This document shows positions 1 to 6,464 of a stretch of DNA of 12,334 nt, piece after piece. Position 1 is the first letter of the stretch, and each line of letters opens with the position of its first letter. The DNA is from Planctomycetaceae bacterium (GTDB taxonomy: Bacteria; Planctomycetota; MHYJ01; SBBU01). The stretch spans positions 1 to 12,334 of the forward strand of contig SBBU01000337.1 in the NCBI GenBank assembly GCA_005239585.1, written 5' to 3'. Under the pieces are notes generated by a model that did not search any database, was not told the DNA's origin, and saw nothing but the letters and a program-made list of their open reading frames with translations. The translations under genes and the position numbers were made by a program.

Positions 1-99
1 AAAACTCGATTCTAAAGAGAAAAGGTACCCCTCAAATCTGCATTTTATGAAACCCTTATTCCCGACCTCTTGCCCTTTTTTGAGTTGAGGAATTTCTGA

Positions 100-384
100 A
101 TGATTCTGAAAGGATTTGAGAATCCAAGTAATTTTGGTAGAATTTCATTTGTGAAAAAGAGGTCATATACGGTTGTTTACAGCAAGTGCCCTGATGGCGG
201 ATATCAGGCATATTTTCCATCATTTCCTGAAATCACTGTTTGGTATCCCTCGCTTGCAGAATGTAAAAAAGCGGCACGTCAAGCCCTTGAATTGCATATC
301 GAAGGCATAGCAATCCTTGGTAGAAAGATTCCTGTCGAAATGGGCAGGGCAATAAAAGAATCTATTAGCGTTGAAAGCGCCTAA
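100..384 (+). CDS. hicB: HicB-like antitoxin of a type II toxin-antitoxin pair
   Basis: A 94-residue protein with the HicB partial RNase H-like fold. Residues about 22-80 run from a YTVVYSK strand through DGGYQAYFPSFP and a helix (LAECKKAARQALELHIEGI) to the family-typical ending GRKIPVE. HicB proteins bind and inhibit the HicA mRNA interferase and usually repress their own operon. This one stops soon after the inhibitory domain, with no recognisable ribbon-helix-helix or HTH domain, so DNA binding is uncertain. The ATG at 100 is supported by GAGG at 87-90, nine bases upstream. A GTG at residue 18 would give a more usual N-terminus but has a poorer ribosome site. The stop overlaps the next start as TAATG, which implies translational coupling. 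The order hicB-hicA is the reverse of the commoner hicA-hicB. The family call comes from motifs only. Confidence 0.85.
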   Translation: MILKGFENPSNFGRISFVKKRSYTVVYSKCPDGGYQAYFPSFPEITVWYPSLAECKKAARQALELHIEGIAILGRKIPVEMGRAIKESISVESA

Positions 385-620
385 TGTCCGGCAAGGGTAG
401 AAACGTACCATCCCTTAGACGGAGAGAGATACTAAGAGCTTTACACCGCAGCGGTTTTGTTACAATACATACCCGTGGCAGTCATGAAACGCTACATCAC
501 CCTGATTGCCGTCATGTTACTGTAGCCATTCACCCCTCGGCCGAAGCAGGTCCAAGTATTGTAAGAAAAATAATTCGTAATGCGGGACTTACAGAAGAAC
601 AGTTTCTGGATAAGCTTTAA
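384..620 (+). CDS. hicA: HicA-like mRNA interferase toxin
   Basis: A 78-residue protein with the whole HicA double-stranded-RNA-binding-like fold. Helix 1 (REILRALHRSGF, about 14-25) is followed by the signature RGSHETLHHP (31-40), with His34 as the likely catalytic residue. Then come the strand VTVAIH (45-50) and a second helix, GPSIVRKIIRNAGLTEEQFL. HicA toxins cleave mRNA and are neutralised by the partner HicB. The start ATG shares its A with the TAA stop of hicB, so translation is probably coupled. Length and motifs are normal for the family, and nothing suggests inactivation. The gene ends just before a hairpin that separates it from the convergent protease gene. Confidence 0.9.
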   Translation: MSGKGRNVPSLRRREILRALHRSGFVTIHTRGSHETLHHPDCRHVTVAIHPSAEAGPSIVRKIIRNAGLTEEQFLDKL

Positions 621-628
621 CAGTCGGC

Positions 629-676
629 AAGCCTCCAGATCAGAAGGAAACCCTACCGCTTGTGGTGGGGAGGCTT
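629..676. terminator. Possible shared terminator between convergent genes
   Basis: An inner stem CCCTACC (651-657) pairs with GGTGGGG (664-670, one G-T wobble) around a six-base loop. An outer stem AAGCCT (629-634) pairs with AGGCTT (671-676). Read on the minus strand, the inner hairpin is followed by TTTCCTTCT, a modest T-rich tract, so it could end the protease transcript. On the plus side there is no clear T-run after hicA. Confidence 0.45.
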
Positions 677-2519
677 ATTTGTAAATAAGGGCAGTCCTTA
701 GGGATTTGAGAAAGGATTTCACTCCCTTTTTGTCAAAGCCGGTTGTAGTAATGATGTTTCCATCTGTCTCGACTTCTTTTCCTGTATAGTTGGCTTTTTT
801 CGCCAGGGCGTCCTTAGAAAACTCTTCGTCTGTCGTGATTTTCTTGGTTAAAAGTGTGGAATCTGCGCTTATAAGCGTAATGGATGCTGCGCCGATTGCA
901 CCAAGGACTTTTTTCTGCTTTACAGCCTCTTTGACTAGTTTTGCCACAGTGCCATCATACCAATAACTCTTGGCCCCTTTGCCACCGGCAAAAAGCAGGC
1001 AATCAAAATCGGTTATCTTTAGGCCGGAGATTGCCATATCTGGTTTCACCTTTTTACCGTCCGTCGAAGTAACCTCGGTCAAATTTTTACTGATGAATGT
1101 TAACTGCGCTCCGTTTGCTATACAAAACAGTCTAACAAGATCAAAGTAATCGAAATCACTCTCAGGGAGTATAAAAGCAATCCTAGTCCCTGCAAGATCA
1201 TAAAACGGGGCAAGAGCAGTCTTGACAGTGGTGTTGCCTCTCTGTATGGTTAAATGGATCGCTTTTTGACGCTTCAAGAGAGACTTTTCCAATAGAACTT
1301 GGAAATCATCTGAACCTGAGACTGGCTCGTCATTAATTGCTGTCACAAGATCATTAGCCGCCAATCCAGCCCTTGCCGCGGGTGTTTTTTCTAAAACTGT
1401 CGTAATCCAGGCACCGCGCTTGCTTGGTAATTTGTTTAATATCTTTGCGAGGGTAACGAGTCTGCGGAAGCCCAGACCAAGATCATCATAACGGATCTCT
1501 TTGATCTCTCCCTTTTGCCATCCGGTTGCCGGTGATGGTTCATCTTCGTCAAGGGTTACAGTGATCGTGTGTTCCTCAAGTTTCTCTTTCCGCCTTTTTA
1601 TTTTAAATGTCACCGTAGATCCAATTTCCTGCGTCACAAATTGCCAGTTAAAAGCCTTTAACTGGGCTGAAGTTCTGGCCGATACCGGGCTGCCGTTCAT
1701 CTCCACTAGGATATCTCCCGACATCAAGCCTTTATTTGCCGCCTTGGAATTAGGCTCTACATAATCAATCAAGATCCCTTTTTCAACCCCCATCGTCTGC
1801 GCAAGTTCATCATAGAGTTCCTGAATCATGAAGAAATTAATTGTTGCGCGGCGAAAATATCCATATTTAAGATAATGATCTTTCAGAAAAAGCGCTACGT
1901 TAATTGGAACTGTAAAACCCAGATTTTGTCCGCCGCCGGCATAAGTATTTAGACCTAGTACCTGCCCCTGCTCATTAAATAACGGCCCTCCACTATTGCC
2001 CGGATTAATCGCAGCGTCGGTTTGAATTACACTTGTGAACGTCCCCAACTCTGTATTGGCAATATTGCTTATGATTCCACCTGTTAACGTGCGCTTGTGT
2101 CCAACGGGCATACCGATAGCGTAGCTTTTCTGACCAGTCTTGACGGCGCTGATATCTGCAAATTCCACAATGGGTAGAGAAGATTCAGGTTCAATTTTTA
2201 TTAGCGCCACATCTGGATCGAGACAGAGTCCAATAACCTTGGCTTTGTACTTTTTTTCGTTGCTTAGAACAACTGTAATCAGCTTTGCCACTGCCTTTGG
2301 ATCCTCGTTGTCTGCATCTGATACGACATGCCCATTTGTAAGTATGTAACCATCAGCGCTTATTATGAATCCGCTCCCGCCAGCTTTTTCATGCTGAATG
2401 GCAACAACACTCGGATCCACCTTTTTGAAGAGGATTGCCCCTGCTTCATCATGCGGCTGATTCTTATCGCCCTCTTGAAAAGCAGCCAAGCCAAGGATTA
2501 AAAATGCAAGTTTTTTCAT
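675..2519 (-). CDS. HtrA/Deg-family serine protease with two PDZ domains fused to a DJ-1/PfpI-like domain
   Basis: Residue numbers count from an upstream ATG at 2534. The preferred start is residue 6 (ATG at 2519), because GAGGG lies eight bases before it and it opens directly into a signal peptide (MKKLAFLILGLAAF). The trypsin-like domain (about 35-220) has the full triad: His69 in TNGHVV, Asp108 in DPDVALIKI and Ser181 in GNSGGPL. PDZ1 covers about 240-330 and PDZ2 about 350-437. The C-terminal 450-610 matches DJ-1/PfpI: RIAFILPES, VKPDMAISGLKITDFDCLLFAGG, VLGAIGAAS, DGNIITTTG. The expected nucleophile-elbow Cys-His is Gly548-Ala549, so this domain is probably non-catalytic. HtrA proteins degrade or refold damaged envelope proteins. 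The gene follows a related pseudoprotease gene and is probably co-transcribed with it. The protease call is secure; the role of the extra domain is unknown. Confidence 0.9.
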   Translation of the reverse strand: MKKLAFLILGLAAFQEGDKNQPHDEAGAILFKKVDPSVVAIQHEKAGGSGFIISADGYILTNGHVVSDADNEDPKAVAKLITVVLSNEKKYKAKVIGLCLDPDVALIKIEPESSLPIVEFADISAVKTGQKSYAIGMPVGHKRTLTGGIISNIANTELGTFTSVIQTDAAINPGNSGGPLFNEQGQVLGLNTYAGGGQNLGFTVPINVALFLKDHYLKYGYFRRATINFFMIQELYDELAQTMGVEKGILIDYVEPNSKAANKGLMSGDILVEMNGSPVSARTSAQLKAFNWQFVTQEIGSTVTFKIKRRKEKLEEHTITVTLDEDEPSPATGWQKGEIKEIRYDDLGLGFRRLVTLAKILNKLPSKRGAWITTVLEKTPAARAGLAANDLVTAINDEPVSGSDDFQVLLEKSLLKRQKAIHLTIQRGNTTVKTALAPFYDLAGTRIAFILPESDFDYFDLVRLFCIANGAQLTFISKNLTEVTSTDGKKVKPDMAISGLKITDFDCLLFAGGKGAKSYWYDGTVAKLVKEAVKQKKVLGAIGAASITLISADSTLLTKKITTDEEFSKDALAKKANYTGKEVETDGNIITTTGFDKKGVKSFLKSLRTALIYK

Positions 2520-2530
2520 GACAATTTCCC

Positions 2531-3853
2531 TCATTTCTTTCCTATTTTTAGATTTAATCCAGCATGAGTAATTCGGACACCACGATAGAGTTTAACCAGT
2601 ACACTCTCTGGTTTTTCTTTCCTGAGTTTATCTAAAACCTTTGTGAAATCATCTATAGTGCGCACGGGGTGACCGTAAAATTCAGTGATAATATCTCCTT
2701 GAGAGATCAGAGTTCCTCTGAAAGAACTGCTGGTTGCAGCAGGGCTCCCGCGAACAATGCTCAAGACCAGCAAACCCTCTCTATGGCCAAGGCCCTTTTC
2801 ATAATAATTAAAATCATTTATTTCCTGTACTGTGACTCCAATATCATCTGCCTTGAATTCTTTCGGCTCCGGTCTTTTATCAAATGTGCATTCAACTACG
2901 ATCTGCTTGCCAGAACGCAATACTGTCAAAGATACCTTGCGATTCATCTCTGGATTAAGAAGCTTGTGAAAATGTGCCATTGCGCGCTGACCACTCAGGG
3001 CAATTGGTTTCTCATCGACTTGAATGATAAGATCATCCGGTTTTATCCCTGCCTTTGCGCCCGGTGCATTGCTGATAACATGTTGAACCCAGATGGCGCT
3101 CTTGCACAGTCCCGTCGATTCCGCATAGTCTTCGTTTATAACAGTGTAAATCAGGCCTAACCAAGGTCTTTCCTTATCAGTATCTTCAACTGTACCTTGA
3201 CTGCCAGAAGCCTTGACCAGTTTTTCAACCCCCCTTCTCAAGTCGTGTATGGCATAGACTCGGCCATCCCTGAGAATTCCTACTAACTCGCCCTCCAGAT
3301 TTATAACTGGCGCGCCTGCAACTGTACTGGAGTAAAGTCCTGCCACAACGATAATGTCAAATTCTCCAATTAGGATTCCCATTACAACACCAACATCTGC
3401 AAATTTTTGGAAATTAAGCGACTCGCCTGTTGCCATGATGCTAACGACCCATTCTCCAACCTTTGGATCTGGCGAATCTTTAATGACCAGCGGTTTGAGC
3501 GGAGTATCAGTTTGTATTTTTACAAGACTAGACCTGAATCTCTCATCGCTTTGTCCAAGTGTGCCTTTGTACTCCTTGTCGCCAACCCAGACTCGAATAC
3601 GACCTACTGCGTCTCGTTTCAGATGGGCGGGAATAAGTATATTCCCGTCTGTTGTTATGACCAAGCCAGTATAAGTTGTTACTGCTTGGGTTGTAACTTC
3701 TACATAGACAACACTATCTGCAAGATTCTTTGTGAGTAAATCCACAGTTTTCTGCAGTTCGGACAGGACTTGTTTCCCAGTGACACTTTTGGGAGCGTCA
3801 GTTGTACACCCGGAAAAAAACAGGGCAACTGCTGTCAATAACAATGTCCTCAT
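2531..3853 (-). CDS. HtrA-like pseudoprotease lipoprotein with two PDZ domains
   Basis: A 440-residue protein. The ATG at 3853 is chosen over an upstream in-frame TTG (3865) because TGAGGGA lies five bases before it. A lipoprotein signal ends at Cys16 (ALFFSGC). Residues about 40-215 follow the trypsin-like fold of the next gene: NILIPAH keeps a His (77), but the Asp region reads RSSLVKI where the neighbour has DVALIKI. The GNSGGP motif is VAGAPV, with Ala179 at the Ser position. It should therefore have no peptidase activity. PDZ1 spans about 225-320 (NAPGAKAGIKPDDLIIQVDEKP) and PDZ2 about 335-435 (GSPAATSSSFRGTLISQGDIITEFYGHPV). Its TGA stop lies just upstream of the active protease gene, whose earlier ATG would overlap it as ATGA. 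A regulatory or substrate-presenting partner of that protease is plausible but inferred. Confidence 0.85.
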   Translation of the reverse strand: MRTLLLTAVALFFSGCTTDAPKSVTGKQVLSELQKTVDLLTKNLADSVVYVEVTTQAVTTYTGLVITTDGNILIPAHLKRDAVGRIRVWVGDKEYKGTLGQSDERFRSSLVKIQTDTPLKPLVIKDSPDPKVGEWVVSIMATGESLNFQKFADVGVVMGILIGEFDIIVVAGLYSSTVAGAPVINLEGELVGILRDGRVYAIHDLRRGVEKLVKASGSQGTVEDTDKERPWLGLIYTVINEDYAESTGLCKSAIWVQHVISNAPGAKAGIKPDDLIIQVDEKPIALSGQRAMAHFHKLLNPEMNRKVSLTVLRSGKQIVVECTFDKRPEPKEFKADDIGVTVQEINDFNYYEKGLGHREGLLVLSIVRGSPAATSSSFRGTLISQGDIITEFYGHPVRTIDDFTKVLDKLRKEKPESVLVKLYRGVRITHAGLNLKIGKK

Positions 3854-3937
3854 ATATTCCCTCAAAAATATGCTTATAGATGATACGAAAGAGCCTAGCT
3901 ATTGTTAGCAGCCACTACAATTTACCAGACCTAGGCC

Positions 3938-5059
3938 TTATCGAATCAAATTTTGATCCGATAACACGAGCAGGGCCATTGCAGTACCGTAGTGAATGCC
4001 AGGCATGCCATTGTCGAACCAACTACCATCGCCCTCCTGAAGCTCTAGCACTAGACGTTTTAATTCAGATATGCATTCAGCCGGGGTTTTTGTGGTCTTG
4101 CCCTCTGCATCCATCCGAATAGCTGCTTCCTTGTCAACAAAATGCAGGGCCTGCACAGCCCAAAAGTAGCTGAAGAAAAAGTAATAGGATGCTATTCCCT
4201 CCTTTCCCTGATGATAGCTCATCTTTCCTTTAATGGCCCATTTTTTCCGAGTTGCCTCTAGTTCATTGCGAAAAATGAAGAACTGACTAACAGCCCATTG
4301 GAGTCTTTTCTGATCACTCTCGCCAGCCAGATAAAGAGCAAGCTCATTGGGCACATTTCGTGCACAAGAGCCAATCTCGCCATCCGCAAAATGATCCCTT
4401 AAATAATAACCAAACGCACCACTTGGGGAGCGTCTTTTCTTCAAAAACCCTACTGCAGATTTAATGGTCTCTTCTTTTACCTTAAAGCCAGCCTCTTTTG
4501 CATGCAATAGCACGATCAAACAGTTAGACGTCAGGAATGTTGCAGAAGATCCGACACTTTTATCCTTTTCAACAGACATGTAAGCCCATCCGCCGCCAGT
4601 CTCCTGACTAGATTCGAGCACATCTATCAATTTTTCAATGCGATTCTTCACTTCATCGCCGGACTTTTCCTTGTAAAGCCTTACGAGTGTGAATAAGACA
4701 AATGCACTATCCCAGTGGCGAAGATCGAATCCCTTTGTTGCCTCGACCTTACCCTCGTATGAAGCAATGTATTTCAAAGCTGCTTGGATTGCTTTATCTC
4801 CTGATTCGATCTTTACATCAAGATTTGCCTTGAGCGCAAGAAGGCCTATTGAAGTGATTGCATAAATTGCAACCTTATCCTTGACTCCATACCATCGGCC
4901 TTCATCATGCCCCCATCTGCCGTTATCACCCTGATTTTTGATCAGATACTTTAAACCCTCGGCAACTGCCTGTTCCTGAGACTTGGCTTTATCCTGCGCC
5001 AACCAAGATGACCCACCTAAAGAGAGCATCATGACAATGATGAATAATAGTCTACTCAC
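3938..5059 (-). CDS. Secreted prenyltransferase/squalene-oxidase-repeat protein (alpha/alpha barrel)
   Basis: A 373-residue protein starting at GTG 5059, which has GGGG six bases upstream and opens a signal peptide ending near SSWLAQ. An earlier in-frame TTG at 5077 adds six residues unlike a signal and is not favoured. The mature protein is built of repeated helical pairs punctuated by QW-like motifs: LIKNQGDNGRWG (39-50), SSQETGGGWAY (150-160), FLKKRRSPSGAFGY (205-218) and LELQEGDGSWFDN (338-350). This is the alpha/alpha toroid of squalene cyclases and prenyltransferases. No DXDD cyclase acid motif is visible, and export argues against an isoprenoid enzyme, so I read it as a periplasmic binding or scaffold protein. 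Such secreted repeat proteins are frequent in planctomycetes. It lies between the predicted selenoprotein and the pseudoprotease on the same strand. Its biochemical role is unknown. Confidence 0.8.
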   Translation of the reverse strand: MSRLLFIIVMMLSLGGSSWLAQDKAKSQEQAVAEGLKYLIKNQGDNGRWGHDEGRWYGVKDKVAIYAITSIGLLALKANLDVKIESGDKAIQAALKYIASYEGKVEATKGFDLRHWDSAFVLFTLVRLYKEKSGDEVKNRIEKLIDVLESSQETGGGWAYMSVEKDKSVGSSATFLTSNCLIVLLHAKEAGFKVKEETIKSAVGFLKKRRSPSGAFGYYLRDHFADGEIGSCARNVPNELALYLAGESDQKRLQWAVSQFFIFRNELEATRKKWAIKGKMSYHQGKEGIASYYFFFSYFWAVQALHFVDKEAAIRMDAEGKTTKTPAECISELKRLVLELQEGDGSWFDNGMPGIHYGTAMALLVLSDQNLIR

Positions 5060-5063
5060 ATTT

Positions 5064-5163
5064 ACCCCGCACCACAAAAAGCCCCGTCTGGAAGGACGGG
5101 GATAAAGTGGTGCAAACCAAGTTTTCCCCAGAAAGCCCCGCCTGAAAGGGCGGGGTGCGGGGT
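5064..5163. repeat. Nested palindromic element (REP/BIME-like), overlapping a ribosome site
   Basis: Two near-identical GC hairpins sit about 50 bases apart: CCCCGTC/GACGGGG (5082-5088 with 5095-5101) and CCCCGCC/GGCGGGG (5136-5142 with 5149-5155). The sequence around both reads AAAGCCCCGYCTG. The first is extended by GCACCAC (5069-5075) pairing with GTGGTGC (5107-5113). An outer pair ACCCCGCAC (5064-5072) and GTGCGGGGT (5155-5163) encloses everything. This resembles REP doublets and the hairpin ends of IS200/IS605-type elements, but no transposase is present. The outer arm contains the GGGG ribosome site of the GTG start at 5059. Confidence 0.65.
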
Positions 5164-5199
5164 TTACTTCCTCAGCTATTTATACGGATTTATGGATTA

Positions 5200-5213
5200 C
5201 AAGTTTGAACTTG
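5200..5213. promoter_or_regulatory. Small dyad, possible operator
   Basis: CAAGTT and AACTTG are perfect inverted arms separated by two bases. The dyad lies in the gap between the selenoprotein gene and the repeat-protein gene, next to an AT-rich stretch with TATAAA on the minus strand. It is short enough to arise by chance. Confidence 0.2.
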
Positions 5214-5220
5214 GGATTGG

Positions 5221-5255
5221 AAAAGGAGTGTGGCGACGGGTGAAACCATCGCCAC
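5221..5255 (-). terminator. Possible terminator after the selenoprotein gene
   Basis: GTGGCGA (5230-5236) and TCGCCAC (5249-5255) form a seven-base-pair stem, with an inner GGT/ACC pairing in the loop. It starts about 30 bases past the TAG stop at 5287. On the minus strand it is followed by ACTCCTTTTCC, a short T tract, so termination may be partial. Confidence 0.45.
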
Positions 5256-5286
5256 CCTTTATGACAGCTACGCTTTTAGGCAAAAA

Positions 5287-6258
5287 CTATTTGCACTTTT
5301 TCTTGCCGTTCTCGTCCAAGTGGTCGATTCCAAATTTCTCGCCGCATTTGCAGTATCTGAACTTTCCATAGTCGCAGAAGTTTTTCACATCAAACTCTTC
5401 ATAGGAAACAAATGGGGACTTGGACATCCTCTCATGCATAACGATATCACATGTCTTTAAACCCTCGTGTTTTTCGCTCATTTTAGGGAGCTTCTTTCCA
5501 TATTTCTCCAGATCAGAATCTTTGAGCGCAAAGTCTGAATTGCCCTTCTTTTCCTGTCTCTTTTTTTCAAACTGTGCGTCAAAACCCTGTAGTCTGCTGC
5601 GGGACATCATCTTTGTTGAATGCGAACAGATGTGGTTAAGATGAGCCTCTGTAAAAAGCTTCTTCTTTGCGTCAAGAGTGAGACTTGGATCCATCCAAAC
5701 ATTATTGAGCTCCATCGCAAACTTGATCTCAAATATGAGATCCTCTGGACACCAAAAGCCGGGAAGGCAGTGAAGAACTACTCCGTCTGAGCTAAGGATA
5801 AAGATTTGCATATTTCTCGGACCCGCGCCGTTCGTTGTATAAGCAGCTGCGTCATCCGTATCGTGCTCTCCCGATCTCCCCGAATACTTTTCGTTTGAGA
5901 TGTTTTTTGTACCGCAAACGAACTGGGTCATCATCAGATCTACAACTTTTTCGTTCGAGAGCGTCACGGCCCTCAAGCTGTGGTTTGCACTTCAGGTAAT
6001 GCCATTGAGGTCACCTTTGGAATGAATAAAGAAGATAGGTTTACCATCTTTTTGGGCCTTTGTCTTGGTCTCTTCATAGCCAGTGGCCCACTCGATACTG
6101 TCAAAAAGGCTATCGAGATTTTTCTTTACTGTATCGCTATCTATGCCAATTTTTTTAGGTACTTTCTTCTCTTTCTGCGTTTCCTGCGCCCATACTGAGA
6201 GTGTCGAAAAGAGAGCAAGGAATATCGCGACGAACGAGAAGCGTTTTAGAAACTTCAT
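5287..6258 (-). CDS. Predicted thioredoxin-fold selenoprotein (in-frame UGA read as selenocysteine)
   Basis: One 324-codon frame from ATG 6258 (GGGG six bases upstream) to TAG 5287, interrupted only by TGA at 5992-5994, codon 89. Before it are a signal peptide (MKFLKRFSFV...SVWA, cut near residue 24) and a thioredoxin-like entry, DGKPIFFIHSKGDLNGIT. After it, in the same frame, come SANHSLRAVTLSNEKVVDLM and 200 more residues. In a standard thioredoxin-like alignment the UGA falls on the first Cys of CxxC (U-S-A-N). The downstream spacing to the LSNEKVV helix matches, so Sec at this active position is the simplest reading. A SECIS-like hairpin follows. Read as two genes, the second would need a TTG start (5976) with no ribosome site. 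Six Cys lie in the C-terminal half, clustered at 295, 303, 305 and 322. A recent nonsense mutation is the alternative. The protein is predicted to be exported; its partner is unknown. Confidence 0.75.
5955..5976 (-). promoter_or_regulatory. Bacterial SECIS-like hairpin
   Basis: On the minus strand, UUGAGGGC (5976-5969) pairs with GCUCUCGA (5962-5955): eight base pairs including two G-U wobbles, around the six-base loop CGUGAC. The loop begins 23 bases after the UGA and has G as its second base. Both features fit the usual bacterial SECIS rules (loop 16-37 bases from UGA, G in the first two loop positions). It lies inside the coding sequence, as SelB-binding elements do in bacteria. Confidence 0.65.
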
Positions 6259-6266
6259 AACACACC

Positions 6267-6308
6267 CCGTAAAAAAGTTACGGAAACCTATGGCCGAATC
6301 GTTCGGCC
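6267..6308 (-). promoter_or_regulatory. Two hairpins in the selenoprotein leader
   Basis: GGCCGAA/TTCGGCC (6292-6298 with 6302-6308, three-base loop) and CCGTAA/TTACGG (6267-6272 with 6278-6283, five-base loop) stand one after the other just upstream of the ATG at 6258. In the minus-strand RNA, the second hairpin's 3' arm runs into the GGGG ribosome site. The leader could control translation, or the first palindrome could be an operator. Confidence 0.35.
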
Positions 6309-6386
6309 TCTTTACTACGCCTTTGCCATATCTATAGACGTGGTGTTATTAAGAAAAAGTACAGACACGATTCAATGTATTACTGC

Positions 6387-6415
6387 TTGAACTACAACAA
6401 GGTTTCTGCTATTTT
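6387..6415 (+). promoter_or_regulatory. Candidate sigma-70-type promoter for gmhA
   Basis: TTGAAC (6387-6392) and TATTTT (6410-6415) are separated by 17 bases, each matching four of six consensus positions. Transcription would begin near 6422, about 40 bases before the gene. Two copies of CTGTTTAA (6426-6433 and 6446-6453), spaced 20 bases apart, follow it. Confidence 0.35.
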
Positions 6416-6464
6416 CACCAACAATCTGTTTAACAATTGATGAACCTGTTTAATGAGAGTTGAA

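Noticed and set aside
1..99. CCTCAA (30-35) and TTGAGG (85-90) as an operator dyad before hicB
   Set aside because: Six-base arms 49 bases apart are expected by chance; no clear promoter could be placed around them.
2669..3160. 163-codon plus-strand open frame
   Set aside because: Antisense to the pseudoprotease gene; no protein-like motifs or ribosome site.
5064..5163. CRISPR array
   Set aside because: Only two hairpin copies of unequal length with one gap; no regular repeat-spacer pattern and no cas gene.
5287..5976. Separate 229-residue gene starting at TTG 5976
   Set aside because: No ribosome site before the TTG; the frame is continuous with the upstream signal-peptide-bearing frame apart from one UGA, and the thioredoxin fold needs both parts.
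5992..5994. UGA decoded as Trp by a variant genetic code
   Set aside because: UGA ends other intact genes here (at 2531 and 7032-7034), so it is a stop in general.
5992..6258. Separate 88-residue secreted peptide
   Set aside because: It ends in the middle of the thioredoxin fold, and the missing part follows in the same frame.
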